Source: Bacillus sp. AFS098217
GTDB lineage: Bacteria; Bacillota; Bacilli; Bacillales; Bacillaceae_G
DNA length: 52,275 bases
Direction: 5' to 3'
Assembly: GCF_002551815.1 (NCBI RefSeq)
Contig: NZ_NVPR01000032.1
Span: 187,086-239,360, forward strand
Made by a program: the position numbers and the translations under genes. The notes beneath the pieces are model-generated. The model was given only the letters and a program-made list of their open reading frames with translations, made no database searches and was not told where the DNA came from. Below, one piece after another: positions 15,910-26,005 of this stretch (position 1 is its first letter; the number at the start of each line of letters is the position of its first letter).

Positions 15910-18900
15910 TTATAGTACACTAAAATATCGTGCCTCGGGGTGAGCAAATACCATTGCCGTTACAGATGCTTCCGGCTCCATCATAAATCCTTCTGTTAGC
16001 GAAATCCCTATTTCCTCTGGCTGAATTAGACGAAATAATTTCTCTTGATCAGCAAGTTCCGGGCAAGCTGGATAACCGAAAGAAACGCGAATCCCTTGAT
16101 ATTTTGTTCGGAATCGTTCTTCCATCGTCATCTCAGGTGAATCTGGAATTCCAAAGCGATCGCGAATCAACATATGTGTTTTTTCAGCAAGACCTTCGGC
16201 TAGTTCTAGCGCTAATGATTGAATGGCATGACTACGTAAGTAATCCCCTTTCTCCTTCCATTCCTCCGCAATATCACGAACACCTTGCCCAACTGTAACC
16301 GATAAAAAGGCCACATAATCCATTTCATCTCCGGCCGGCCTTAAGTAATCTCCTAATGTACGGTACGGAGCTTTCCCTTGTCTTGGAAACGAAAATCGCT
16401 CTATTATACGCGTATGATCTTCCGGATCATAAATGATAATACTTTGTCCTTCACTTTGAGCAGGGAAAAATTGATAGACCGCTTTTGGTCGTAGCCAAGA
16501 TTGTCCTTCTTGCAGTAGTTCATCAATTAAATTGTTTAATTCATGCGCTCGTTTGTCCCCTTCCCTCAGCAGTTTTTTCACATTTCCTTTTAGGCCAAGA
16601 TGATGTCCGATTAACATTTGTCTATTTAAAAACGGCGCAAGGTGCGAAATCGGAATATCGCGCAGTATGACCCGCTTTGTTGAGTCAGGTACCATAATCT
16701 TCGCTGGCTCCAATGGTTCAATTACAGCTGGTATTACCGCTACTTTTTTCTCCTCTTGTTTCACAACATGAAGATGACGCTCCATTTTGTCCTGCTTCAT
16801 TTTTTCTCGTTCCTCTTCTTTTTGTAATCGATTGATAAGATCGAGTCCTGTCATTGCATCGCTCGCATATAAAACAAGACCTTTATAAGAGGGAGAAATT
16901 CGATTATCTGTAAATTTCCTTGTGAGTGCTGCGCCACCCACGACAATGGGAATATCAATATTTGCCGCCTGTAAATCTTCAGCAGTTGTTACCATTTGTT
17001 GTGCTGATTTCACTAACAATCCAGAAAGTCCAATAATATCGGGTTTCGTCTCTTGTACTTCTTGAACAATACGATCAGAGCGGACATTAATTCCTAAATT
17101 CACAATTTCATAGCCATTGTTTGATAAAATAATTTCCACAAGATTTTTACCAATATCATGTACGTCGCCTTTTACAGTCGCTAACAATACTTTCCCTTTT
17201 TTCGCACTATCGCTAGACTCCATATACGGCTCTAAATAGGCCACAGCAGCTTTCATACTTTCTGCACTTTGTAATACTTCAGCCACAATCAGCTCATTAT
17301 TATTAAATAAGCGGCCAACCTCGTCCATCCCAGCCATAAGCGGACCATTAATAATATCAAGAGGTTTTCTTCCTTCTATAAGCGCAAGACTTAAATCTTC
17401 CTGTAACCCTTGCTTTGTTCCCTCCACAATATAATTTGCTAATCGTTCATCAAGCGTTAATATTTCTTGTACAACAGCTTCTTTCTTCTTCGCACTTCGG
17501 TAAAAGTTCGTGAATTCTTCCAATGTTTCTTTCATTGTTTCAAATAATAGCGCGTCTGCGAGTTCCTTTTCTTCCTCTGGAATCGACGCATAGCGTTCTA
17601 ATTTTTCAGTGTTTACAATAGCATAATCAAGTCCCGCTTTTGTTGCATGATATAAAAAGACCGAGTTTAGTACTTCACGACCAGCTGGCGGTAAACCAAA
17701 CGATATATTACTCACACCTAAGATTGTTAAACATTCTGGAAGAGCTTCTTTAATAAGACGAATTCCTTCAATTGTAGCTGCTGCTGAACCGATATATTCT
17801 TCATCACCAGTTCCTACTGGAAAAACAAGCGCATCAAAAATAATATCCGATGGACGTATACCATATTTCTTTGTTAACAATTTATAACTTCGTTTTGCAA
17901 TTTCTAATTTTCTTTCGGCACTAACCGCCATGCCCTCTTCATCAATCGTTCCTACTACAATAGCAGCACCGTATTTACGGATGAGCGGTGTTACTTTCTC
18001 AAAACGCTCCTCCCCGTTTTCTAAATTAATCGAGTTAATGACGCCTTTTCCTTGTATATATGTGAGAGCTTTTGCCATTACATTTTCATCCGTTGAATCA
18101 ATCATAATTGGGACCTTTAATACTTTCGTAACCTCTGCTAAAAAGTTTTCCATATCTTCTACTTCATCACGGTCAGGATCCGCCATACAAATGTCAATAA
18201 TATGAGCATTTTTCTTTACCTGCGCCCTCGCAACTTCAGCAGCTTCTTCAAAGTTTCCTTCTGCTACTAACCGTTTAAATTTGCGTGATCCAATCACATT
18301 GGTTCTTTCGCCAACAAATAACGGCCTCATAGAATCATCGTATTGCAATGCTTCTAAACCGCTAATCCCGTGACCTGCTCGCCCATGATTCTTGCGTGGT
18401 TTGAGCGATTTAAGTGCCGCTTTTATCGCCCTTATATGATCTGGTGTTGTCCCGCAGCAACCACCAACTATATTCATCCACCCTTCTTCAGCAAATCGCT
18501 TCACCTTTTCAGCAAGGGAAGCTGGTGATTCATGATAATGTCCATCCTCATCTGGCAGACCTGCATTTGGATAACAAGAAATATAACACTCCGATAAATC
18601 AGAAAGAGAACGAATATGCTCACGCATAAATTCTGGTCCTGTCGCACAGTTTAATCCGACAGATAATGGCTTCATATGCTCAACTGATAAATAAAACGCC
18701 TCGATTGTTTGACCAGCTAAAGTTGTTCCCATTGGTTCTATCGTTCCTGAAATCATAAGGGGCACTGTTTGATTCACCTCTGTAAACGCTTGTTGAATCC
18801 CTAAATATGCCGCTTTCACGTTCCGCATATCTTGACTCGTCTCAACAAGCAATACATCAACACCGCCCCGTAATAATCCTCTTGCTTGTCTAGTATATGC

Positions 18901-19311
18901 CTCAATTAACTCTTCAAAGGTTACCCCACCAGTTACACTAATTGCTTTTGTCGTTGGTCCCATCGCGCCCGCTACATATACTTCTTTGCCACATTCTCTT
19001 ACAGCTTGTTTCGCTAAAAGTGCTGCTCTTTCATTCAGCTCTTCATCTAAATGAGACAATTCATAATCATGCAATACGATATTTGTAGCACCAAACGTAT
19101 TTGTTTCTATAATATCCGCACCCGCTTCAATGTAAGCTTTATGAATGTCTAAAATGACATCTGGTCTTGTTTTTACTAAGTATTCATTACAACCTTCATA
19201 TGCTTCACCACCAAAATCTTCAGCAGTTAAATCTGCTTGCTGAATCATTGTTCCCATCGCACCATCTAATATTAAAATATTATGTTGTAATCTTTCTTCT
19301 ATCGTTTTCAT
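15910..19311 (-). CDS. metH: cobalamin-dependent methionine synthase
   Basis: MetH transfers the methyl group of 5-methyltetrahydrofolate to homocysteine through cobalamin. All four modules are present in 1133 residues: homocysteine domain (1-300, zinc ligands C222, C285, C286), pterin-binding domain (about 330-600), cobalamin cap and Rossmann domain (about 640-850, DVHDIGKN with the cobalt-ligating His near 716), and the AdoMet reactivation domain (about 880-1133, GYPACPEL near the end). It overlaps yitJ by 4 bases and is controlled by the same SAM-I riboswitch. Confidence 0.97.
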   Translation of the reverse strand: MKTIEERLQHNILILDGAMGTMIQQADLTAEDFGGEAYEGCNEYLVKTRPDVILDIHKAYIEAGADIIETNTFGATNIVLHDYELSHLDEELNERAALLAKQAVRECGKEVYVAGAMGPTTKAISVTGGVTFEELIEAYTRQARGLLRGGVDVLLVETSQDMRNVKAAYLGIQQAFTEVNQTVPLMISGTIEPMGTTLAGQTIEAFYLSVEHMKPLSVGLNCATGPEFMREHIRSLSDLSECYISCYPNAGLPDEDGHYHESPASLAEKVKRFAEEGWMNIVGGCCGTTPDHIRAIKAALKSLKPRKNHGRAGHGISGLEALQYDDSMRPLFVGERTNVIGSRKFKRLVAEGNFEEAAEVARAQVKKNAHIIDICMADPDRDEVEDMENFLAEVTKVLKVPIMIDSTDENVMAKALTYIQGKGVINSINLENGEERFEKVTPLIRKYGAAIVVGTIDEEGMAVSAERKLEIAKRSYKLLTKKYGIRPSDIIFDALVFPVGTGDEEYIGSAAATIEGIRLIKEALPECLTILGVSNISFGLPPAGREVLNSVFLYHATKAGLDYAIVNTEKLERYASIPEEEKELADALLFETMKETLEEFTNFYRSAKKKEAVVQEILTLDERLANYIVEGTKQGLQEDLSLALIEGRKPLDIINGPLMAGMDEVGRLFNNNELIVAEVLQSAESMKAAVAYLEPYMESSDSAKKGKVLLATVKGDVHDIGKNLVEIILSNNGYEIVNLGINVRSDRIVQEVQETKPDIIGLSGLLVKSAQQMVTTAEDLQAANIDIPIVVGGAALTRKFTDNRISPSYKGLVLYASDAMTGLDLINRLQKEEEREKMKQDKMERHLHVVKQEEKKVAVIPAVIEPLEPAKIMVPDSTKRVILRDIPISHLAPFLNRQMLIGHHLGLKGNVKKLLREGDKRAHELNNLIDELLQEGQSWLRPKAVYQFFPAQSEGQSIIIYDPEDHTRIIERFSFPRQGKAPYRTLGDYLRPAGDEMDYVAFLSVTVGQGVRDIAEEWKEKGDYLRSHAIQSLALELAEGLAEKTHMLIRDRFGIPDSPEMTMEERFRTKYQGIRVSFGYPACPELADQEKLFRLIQPEEIGISLTEGFMMEPEASVTAMVFAHPEARYFSVL

Positions 19312-21143
19312 TCGTTTATTACCTCTTTCACTTCTTGCTTTTCTCTCACATACTTAACAAGATTTTCTGTAATTTCATATTTTAAAAATGGTGTGATGAG
19401 ATAAATACCGTTAAAATATTTCATCGTAGCATCAATTAATTCTTGTGAAATGCGAATTCCCTCTTCAATTGCTGCCTCCTGGGTTTCATGCCCATCCATT
19501 CTCTGTCTTACCTCGTCCGGCAATGTAATGCCTGGCACCTCAAAATGAAGAAAATCTGCATTTCGCTTGCTTACTAAAGGCATAATTCCAATAAAAATCG
19601 GGTGTTCCAGATGCTTCGTTGCCTCGTACACTTCTTTAATTAAAGCTACATCATAAATTGGCTGTGTTAAGAAGTACTCTGCACCAGCTGCAATTTTTCT
19701 CTCCATCCGTTTTACCGCTGCCTTTAAATGCCTCACATGTGGATTAAAGGCTCCCCCAACAGAGAATCTCGTCGCAGGACCAATTGATTTTCCTAAAATG
19801 GTTCGACCATCATTCATTTCCTTAATCATTTTAATCAACTCAATAGATGATAAGTCATATACCGAAGTTGCCCCTGGAAAATCACCAACACGGGCTGGGT
19901 CACCTGTTAAAGCTAGCACTTCTTCCATCCCTAATGCTGATAATCCAAGCAAATGTGATTGCAAACCAATCACATTATGATCTCGGCATGTTAAATGAAT
20001 GAGTACTGGAATATCATGCTTCGTTAATAACGCCCCCATTGCCATGTTCGAAACACGCGGTGACGCTAACGAGTTATCTGCTAACGTAATCGCATCAGCA
20101 CCTGCTCTTTTCAATAATCTAGCACCTTCAAAAAAGCGCTGTGTATCCAATGTTTTAGGGGGATCTAATTCAACAACAACTGTCGTTTGCTTCTTTGCTT
20201 TCTCTGCAAGAGTAACATGAGTGCGTGAACGTTTCGCATGTGTATGAATGACTTGCGGCCGTTGAAAAATTTGTTTCTCTGTAACGGGTGTTTCATTCGT
20301 GATTGCACGTTTCATCCCTTTAATATGTGCTGGCGTTGTACCACAACAACCGCCCAATAACCGAATCCCTTGTTCAATAAATTTCGGTGTCATCGCCTCA
20401 AAATAGGCAGGGCTTCCTTCGTATAAATAACGTCCTTCTACATAGTTTGGAAGACCTGCGTTTGGATAAGCCGACAAGTAACCATTCTTTGGAATCGATA
20501 TCATTTTGAAAGCTTCCGTCATATGAAGCGGTCCTAATTGACAGTTTAAACCGACTACATTTGCACCGTAATCTAAAAGCCCTGTTAATATTTCATTTAC
20601 ATCATTACCATTTTGCGTTGTGCCTGCTTCATGAAGCGCTAGTTGTGCAATAATCGGAATATCCGTTTGTTTTCGTAACACTTTTACTGCATGAAACAAT
20701 TCGAATTCATCATAAAATGTTTCTAATAATAGCCCATCAACTTTTTCCTCTAATAAAGCTCCAGCCTGCTCAAGTAGCATAAATTCTCGTTCCATATCAG
20801 TCGTTGTAACGGCTCCGATATGCTTCATCCCACCAATCGTCCCTAAAATAGCATTCTTGTCTGTCACAGCTGCTTTCGCAAGCTTTACCGCTGCTTTATT
20901 AATTTGAACAACCTGATTTTCTAGGCCATACATACGCAGTTTTGCTTCATTTGCACCATATGTATTTGTTTGAATAACATCTGCACCAGCAGCTACATAT
21001 TGTTTGTGAATCGATATAATTAAATCTGGATCAGACAGGTTCAATTCTTCAAAACTACTTTGTAAACCATGTGAGTGTAATAACGTTCCAATTGCACCAT
21101 CACCTATCACGATACCTTTTGATAATAGATCTAGTAATTTCAC
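19308..21143 (-). CDS. yitJ: bifunctional homocysteine S-methyltransferase / methylenetetrahydrofolate reductase
   Basis: A 611-residue fusion. The N-terminal half is a zinc homocysteine methyltransferase (GDGAIGTLL at the start, ligands in GLNCQLGP and LGGCCGTTPAH). The C-terminal half is a MetF-type reductase (VVVELDPPKT, LALTGDPAR, FLTQPIYDV) that makes 5-methyltetrahydrofolate. The arrangement matches YitJ of B. subtilis. Paired with metH it supplies both the methyl donor and the acceptor reaction. It is first in the operon, directly behind a SAM-I riboswitch and terminator. Confidence 0.93.
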   Translation of the reverse strand: MKLLDLLSKGIVIGDGAIGTLLHSHGLQSSFEELNLSDPDLIISIHKQYVAAGADVIQTNTYGANEAKLRMYGLENQVVQINKAAVKLAKAAVTDKNAILGTIGGMKHIGAVTTTDMEREFMLLEQAGALLEEKVDGLLLETFYDEFELFHAVKVLRKQTDIPIIAQLALHEAGTTQNGNDVNEILTGLLDYGANVVGLNCQLGPLHMTEAFKMISIPKNGYLSAYPNAGLPNYVEGRYLYEGSPAYFEAMTPKFIEQGIRLLGGCCGTTPAHIKGMKRAITNETPVTEKQIFQRPQVIHTHAKRSRTHVTLAEKAKKQTTVVVELDPPKTLDTQRFFEGARLLKRAGADAITLADNSLASPRVSNMAMGALLTKHDIPVLIHLTCRDHNVIGLQSHLLGLSALGMEEVLALTGDPARVGDFPGATSVYDLSSIELIKMIKEMNDGRTILGKSIGPATRFSVGGAFNPHVRHLKAAVKRMERKIAAGAEYFLTQPIYDVALIKEVYEATKHLEHPIFIGIMPLVSKRNADFLHFEVPGITLPDEVRQRMDGHETQEAAIEEGIRISQELIDATMKYFNGIYLITPFLKYEITENLVKYVREKQEVKEVINE

Positions 21144-21168
21144 TTTTCTCCCTCTTTTCTATTAATAT

Positions 21169-21325
21169 AAAAAACCCCTCTTCACCTTGAAGAGGGGGGA
21201 CATTATCGTTCCTCCTCTTATCATGCAAAACTGTTCGTTTCGCAGGTATTAGCACCGTTTCAAACATTTCATTTGAAGGTTGCTGGGTTTCACAGGGCCT
21301 TTCCCTCCACCGCTCGTAATAAGAG
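21169..21325 (-). ncRNA. SAM-I riboswitch (S box) of yitJ-metH
   Basis: Reading the minus strand from 21325: CTCTTAT (P1 5' strand), the conserved GGTGGAGGGA and GGCCCTGTGAAACCCAGCAACC, a P3 hairpin, GGTGCTAA and CCTGCG, and ATAAGAG (P1 3' strand). A terminator follows: CCCCTCTTC/GAAGAGGGG (21175-21197) and a T6 run. With SAM bound, P1 forms and transcription should stop before yitJ. This is a textbook S box. Confidence 0.95.
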
Positions 21326-21397
21326 TTTGTCTTTAACTATTTATTTTATTAAAAGGAAATATGCTCACCTTTTAACATGTTTGTTAATTTTCTAATA

Positions 21398-21426
21398 AAT
21401 TTAGCATCCGATAGAATAAAAGTCAA
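21398..21426 (-). promoter_or_regulatory. sigma-A promoter of the yitJ-metH leader
   Basis: On the minus strand: TTGACT (21426-21421), a 17-base spacer and TAAATT (21403-21398). It places the start of transcription about 65 bases before the riboswitch P1. Confidence 0.65.
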
Positions 21427-21524
21427 TGTAATTTAAGTGAAAATAAAAAATATTTAAAATAAAGTTGCAATCCAATTATCTTTTGTTGTACAGTTAAAAA
21501 CATAATAAAATTTCATACAAAATA

Positions 21525-21688
21525 TTCTTATCCAGAGAGGTAGAGGGACTGGCCCGACGACGCCTCAGCAACCATTAACGCGATTCGTTAATAAGGTGCT
21601 AATTCCAGCAAATTGTAAAAAAATTTGACAGATAAGAAGAAGACTATATTCGAATGAAAGCCTTCTTCTTAGAAGGCTTTTTTATTTT
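21525..21688 (+). ncRNA. SAM-I riboswitch (S box) of metI-metC
   Basis: TTCTTATC (21525-21532) and GATAAGAA (21631-21638) form P1. Between them lie the conserved AGAGAGGTAGAGGGACTGGC, CCGACGACGCCTCAGCAACC, a P3 hairpin and AAGGTGCTAATTCCAGCA. The terminator AAAGCCTTCT/AGAAGGCTTT (21657-21680) with T-run follows. An AAGAAGAAG segment can pair with CTTCTTCTT of the terminator as antiterminator. Confidence 0.95.
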
Positions 21689-21736
21689 TATACCACTTAA
21701 AATTTTATATTTTATTTCATAAAGGAGGAATGTTAC

Positions 21737-22849
21737 ATGTCAACAATTGAAACAAAACTAGCCCAAATTGGAAATCGAAGTGAGACGACAACTGGAACGG
21801 TTAATCCCCCTGTTTATTTTTCAACAGCCTATCGCCATGAAGGAATCGGAAAATCTACCGGATTTGATTACTCAAGAACTGGAAATCCAACACGTGATCT
21901 TTTAGAGCGCGCAATTGCTGATTTAGAAGAAGGTGAACAAGGATATGCCTGTAGCTCCGGAATGGCAGCGGTTCTTCTCGTCCTTTCCTTACTCCGTTCT
22001 GGTGATGAACTTATCGTATCAGAAGACTTATATGGAGGTACTTACCGCTTATTTTCTGAGCATGAAGAAAAGTGGAATATTCGCTGTAGATACGTAGATG
22101 CACAATCTATTAACCAAATAGAACAAGCCATCACTTCTCAAACAAAGGCTATTTTTATAGAAACGCCTACCAATCCATTAATGCAAGTTACCGATATTGC
22201 AGCTGCCTCAGCCATCGCAAAACGACATGGATTACTTCTAATTGTTGATAATACTTTCTATACTCCTTATATACAACAACCATTAACAGAAGGCGCAGAC
22301 ATTGTCCTTCACAGCGCAACAAAATATTTAGGTGGTCATAATGATGTACTCAGCGGCCTTGTCGTCGCAAAAGGCCAAACACTCTGTGAAGAACTTGCCC
22401 ACTATCATAATGCTTCTGGCGCTGTATTAAGTCCATTTGATTCGTGGTTATTAATTCGCGGGATGAAAACATTAGCCCTTCGCATGAAACAACATGAAGA
22501 AAATGCGAATAAAATTGTTGCTTATTTAAACGACGAAGATGGTGTAACTGATGTATTTTATCCAGGAAAAGGTGGTATGGTTTCATTTCGTCTTCGTGAT
22601 GAAAAATGGATAAATCCCTTCTTACAATCTTTATCATTAATTACATTCGCTGAAAGCCTTGGCGGTGTTGAGAGTCTGATGACATATCCAGCCACTCAAA
22701 CACATGCTGATATTCCAGAAGAAGTACGAACAGCACGCGGTGTATGTAATCGCCTCCTTCGCTTCTCCGTTGGCATTGAAAATAGTGATGATTTAATTCA
22801 AGACTTAAAGCAAGCTATTACACATGTAAAAGAAGGTGTGAGAATATGA
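21737..22849 (+). CDS. metI: cystathionine gamma-synthase / O-acetylhomoserine thiolyase MetI
   Basis: A PLP enzyme of the Cys/Met metabolism family, 370 residues. It joins an activated homoserine with cysteine to cystathionine, or with sulfide to homocysteine. Visible are FDYSRTGNPTRDLLE, the phosphate-binding CSSGMAAVLL, VDNTFYTPY and the PLP lysine in HSATKYLGGH (K196). The metI name rests on its pairing with metC, the S box in front and the arrangement in B. subtilis. AAAGGAGG precedes the ATG; the end overlaps metC by 4 bases. Confidence 0.92.
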   Translation: MSTIETKLAQIGNRSETTTGTVNPPVYFSTAYRHEGIGKSTGFDYSRTGNPTRDLLERAIADLEEGEQGYACSSGMAAVLLVLSLLRSGDELIVSEDLYGGTYRLFSEHEEKWNIRCRYVDAQSINQIEQAITSQTKAIFIETPTNPLMQVTDIAAASAIAKRHGLLLIVDNTFYTPYIQQPLTEGADIVLHSATKYLGGHNDVLSGLVVAKGQTLCEELAHYHNASGAVLSPFDSWLLIRGMKTLALRMKQHEENANKIVAYLNDEDGVTDVFYPGKGGMVSFRLRDEKWINPFLQSLSLITFAESLGGVESLMTYPATQTHADIPEEVRTARGVCNRLLRFSVGIENSDDLIQDLKQAITHVKEGVRI

Positions 22850-24009
22850 ACTATTCCTTAGATACACTCTTGCTTCATAACCAATATAAACATGATTCAC
22901 AAACTGGGTCTGTTAACGTTCCGATCTATAATACGTCAACATTTCACCAATTTGATGTAGATACTTTTGGAAAATACGACTATAGTCGCTCTGGTAATCC
23001 AACACGTGAAGCACTTGAAGATATCATTGTTTTATTAGAAGGTGGAACAAAAGGATTTGCCTTTGCCTCTGGAATCGCGGCAATTTCTACTTCCTTTCTC
23101 CTTCTCTCACAAGGGGATCATGTTCTGATCTCAGAAGATGTATACGGCGGAACTTATCGTATTGTAACAGAGGTTCTCTCTCGTTACGGTATTTCATATA
23201 CATTTGTTGACATGACAAATATAGAAGAGGTAAAGCGAAGCATTAGACCAAACACAAAAGTCTTTTATGTTGAAACACCATCCAATCCACTATTAAAAGT
23301 AACTGATATTCGTGCTGTTTGTAAATTAGCAAAGTCTGCTGGGGCCCTTACGTTTGTTGATAATACTTTTTTAACGCCTCTATTCCAAAAACCCCTTGAG
23401 CTTGGAGCAGATGTTGTACTTCATAGTGCCACAAAATTTATTGCTGGGCATAGTGATGTTACAGCTGGATTAGCTGTTGTAAAAGATGAAGATCTTGCTC
23501 AAAAACTTGGCTTCTTGCAAAATGCCTTTGGTGCTATATTAGGACCTCAAGATTGTTCTCTCGTACTTCGCGGGATGAAAACATTACACGTACGTCTCGA
23601 ATACTCAGCAGCAAATGCAAATAAAATGGCTCATTATTTACAAAAGCATTCAAAAATCCAAAATGTATATTATCCTGGATTAGAATCACATTCTGGTTAT
23701 GGCGTACAACAATCACAAGCAAAATCTGCTGGGGCTGTTCTATCTTTCGCACTACAATCAGAAGATGCACTGCACCAATTTCTATCTAAAGTAAAACTCC
23801 CTGTATTTGCTGTTAGCCTAGGAGCCGTTGAATCGATTCTCTCTTATCCTGCTAAGATGACCCATGCAGCATTGTCTCAGGAAGTGCGAGATGAAAGAGG
23901 TATTTCTAATTCATTACTTCGCTTATCGGTCGGCCTCGAGAATATAAATGATTTAATTTCTGACTTTGAAAATGCTCTTTCTTATGTAGAGGAACCTGTG
24001 AATGCATAG
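22846..24009 (+). CDS. metC: cystathionine beta-lyase MetC
   Basis: A PLP enzyme, 387 residues, that splits cystathionine to homocysteine, pyruvate and ammonia. It is a paralogue of the preceding MetI (YDYSRSGNPTRE; FASGIAAISTS; VDNTFLTPLF; PLP lysine K197 in HSATKFIAGH). Distinguishing lyase from synthase by sequence alone is uncertain; operon position and the B. subtilis metIC order support the call. The start is ATG inside the metI stop, so translation is coupled. Confidence 0.9.
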   Translation: MNYSLDTLLLHNQYKHDSQTGSVNVPIYNTSTFHQFDVDTFGKYDYSRSGNPTREALEDIIVLLEGGTKGFAFASGIAAISTSFLLLSQGDHVLISEDVYGGTYRIVTEVLSRYGISYTFVDMTNIEEVKRSIRPNTKVFYVETPSNPLLKVTDIRAVCKLAKSAGALTFVDNTFLTPLFQKPLELGADVVLHSATKFIAGHSDVTAGLAVVKDEDLAQKLGFLQNAFGAILGPQDCSLVLRGMKTLHVRLEYSAANANKMAHYLQKHSKIQNVYYPGLESHSGYGVQQSQAKSAGAVLSFALQSEDALHQFLSKVKLPVFAVSLGAVESILSYPAKMTHAALSQEVRDERGISNSLLRLSVGLENINDLISDFENALSYVEEPVNA

Positions 24010-24050
24010 GAATTTTGATTTTGCTACATTTGAACATGAAGATGCAATAC

Positions 24051-24079
24051 AAAAAAGAACCTGAATTCAGGTTCTTTTT
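24051..24079 (+). terminator. metIC terminator
   Basis: A perfect palindromic hairpin (AAGAACCTGAATTCAGGTTCTT core) flanked by A6 and T5, 42 bases after the metC stop. Confidence 0.85.
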
Positions 24080-24428
24080 CTCTTCCAATGTTTAGACGCC
24101 TCATCTTTCTAAGCTGATACATATTCTATATAAGGGTACAAAATTCCTTTTAGTATTGTTTTCAAAATTTTGTATATTAATTTGAAAGAACAAAAAAATC
24201 ATGATAAACTTGTGTTATAAGTATATCCGTATCTTTCCAATTTTACAACGTATTACAATTTCTAATCAAAAACATCTTTTTTACAAAACGTACAAATTTA
24301 TCTTTTTTATTTACACTAGAGTCTCTTTTCTTACATTTTCTTTACTTTAGAACGTTTTTTCTGCAACAACTATTTTCTTTTCTTTAATTTTTTGGTATGA
24401 ATAGTATGGTATAACAGCTTACACGGAG
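24080..24428. other. AT-rich intergenic segment, no gene seen
   Basis: No frame with translation signals was found on either strand. A weak promoter-like pair (TTGAAA, 17 bases, TAAACT near 24181-24209) and a TATAAC hexamer just before the ArsR gene are the only elements I can point to, and neither is convincing. Confidence 0.4.
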
Positions 24429-24440
24429 GTGGAAAAAAAC

Positions 24441-24731
24441 ATGTTAGAAACCTTTCAAAAAGAATTAGAACTATATGAGAGTAATGCAGAGTTACTAAAA
24501 GTGCTTGCTCATCCTGTTCGCTTATGTATTGTAAAGGGATTAATTGAACGAGGTCCAAGTAACGTTTCTACAATGTACACAGGCTTAAACATGCCACAAT
24601 CCACAATTTCACAACATTTAGCAAAATTAAAAAGTGCTAAAATCGTTTCTAGTGAAAGAAAAGGATTAGAAATTTACTACAAAGTAGAAAATGAAACAAT
24701 TATTCAACTTGTTCACGTATTACTAGGTTAG
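24441..24731 (+). CDS. ArsR/SmtB-family transcriptional repressor
   Basis: A 96-residue winged-helix protein: AELLKVLAHPVRLCIVKGLI (first helices), LNMPQSTISQHLAKLKSAKI (recognition helix) and SSERKGLEIYYKV (wing). It resembles the PagR type of small ArsR proteins in the B. cereus group. Classic metal-site cysteines are absent; the only Cys is in RLCIV, so metal sensing through an alpha-3 CxC motif is unlikely. ACGGAGGTGG precedes the ATG at 24441. No obvious target gene is adjacent. Confidence 0.85.
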   Translation: MLETFQKELELYESNAELLKVLAHPVRLCIVKGLIERGPSNVSTMYTGLNMPQSTISQHLAKLKSAKIVSSERKGLEIYYKVENETIIQLVHVLLG

Positions 24732-24844
24732 GGATTATTAAACAGAGAAAAAAAGGGCGTATTCTATATTTTTCATCTCATATCTTTAATATAAATATAT
24801 ATCATGAGAGGAAATATACAATACTACATACTAAAAGTCGTATT

Positions 24845-24883
24845 AAAAAACAAGACGCAGAAACTTTCTGTGTCTTGTTTTTT
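24845..24883. terminator. bidirectional terminator
   Basis: AAAAAACAAGACGCAGAAA pairs with TTTCTGTGTCTTGTTTTTT (one G-T pair) immediately after the converging methyltransferase gene. Confidence 0.85.
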
Positions 24884-25996
24884 CTATATAGACAAATAAC
24901 GCTTCAAATTAAAAAATTGCATCCCCTTTTTTTGAATAACAACATCAAAGACATCACCCATTCCTCCATTCAAAATCATAGAGCGAATCGCACGATTTGT
25001 TTTCTGTTTCTCAGAAAAAGGATCCGGATCTTGATGACTAGCAAGCTGTTCTAGTATCCCCGCCGCTAGTAAAAACTCATTTTGCTTTGTGTGCCATACT
25101 GTATCAAGGCCTTGCATTGCCCCTGTTTCCTTCAGCTCATCCCAATGGATATGCGCTGTAATATCCATCTCTCCTGAATACTCAAGAGGATTTCGAATGA
25201 GCCTATGGTTATAATATCCCCTTAGACTTCCTTCACGGTGCGCTGGATGCATCCATTCTGCCTTTGTATACCCATAATCAGCCGTGATAAATAAACCTTT
25301 CTTGAGCCATCTTGCAACTTCTTGTACATAGTTTTCCATTGCTATTGGGACTTCAAAACGCTGTCCTTCAAAAAGCTGAATATGATGTCTTCGTAAATAA
25401 CTCCGTAGTCTTTCTTCTATCGGTCTTAATACTTCTGTAAGTTTTCCTTCTTCTGTATATGTAACCCTTACTTCATACAAAATACCATTCCGCTTCTCAA
25501 TTACCTCAACAGGAAAAGCATCAAACAATTCATTCGAAAAAACAATTCCTGTAAAAGAATCTCCTAACTCTTTATAGGACTCATGCTGAGAAATATTTAG
25601 AAATGAGCCAAGTTGATTGTTTTGTAATTTCCTATGAAAAGGGCTCAACTCAATAATAGAATAGCGTAAATCTGTGAAGGTTTCTGGAGATAACTGTTTC
25701 CATTCCCGCAAAACATCGTAGGCAAATCTCCCAGTTCCTCCTCCAATTTCGCAAATGTTTGGCGCGACCTCTCCATTTTGGACAAGATGAATAAAAAAGT
25801 GAGCAAATGTCCTTGCAAACACAGAAGAGACGTTACTACTCGTGAAAAAATCACCTTTCCTTCCAATTTTCTCACGATTTTTCATATAGTATCCGTACTT
25901 CTCATCATACAATGCAAAGTTCATATATGTACCATATGAAATCGAATAATCCTTCTCCCTTTCCATCCATTCTCTTAAAACGAGCTCCATCCCCAT
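24884..25996 (-). CDS. MidA-like SAM-dependent methyltransferase (COG1565)
   Basis: A 370-residue protein of the NDUFAF7/MidA methyltransferase family. It shows the family entry MNFALYDEKYGYYMKNREKI, GRKGDFFTSSNVSSVFARTF, the SAM-binding CEIGGGTGRFAYDVL (about 82-96), VFSNELFDAFPVEVI and FITADYG. Eukaryotic members methylate an arginine of respiratory complex I; the bacterial substrate is unknown. The gene starts 9 bases after the yqgX stop on the same strand, so the two probably form an operon. Confidence 0.85.
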   Translation of the reverse strand: MGMELVLREWMEREKDYSISYGTYMNFALYDEKYGYYMKNREKIGRKGDFFTSSNVSSVFARTFAHFFIHLVQNGEVAPNICEIGGGTGRFAYDVLREWKQLSPETFTDLRYSIIELSPFHRKLQNNQLGSFLNISQHESYKELGDSFTGIVFSNELFDAFPVEVIEKRNGILYEVRVTYTEEGKLTEVLRPIEERLRSYLRRHHIQLFEGQRFEVPIAMENYVQEVARWLKKGLFITADYGYTKAEWMHPAHREGSLRGYYNHRLIRNPLEYSGEMDITAHIHWDELKETGAMQGLDTVWHTKQNEFLLAAGILEQLASHQDPDPFSEKQKTNRAIRSMILNGGMGDVFDVVIQKKGMQFFNLKRYLSI

Positions 25997-26005
25997 ATAA
26001 GCACC

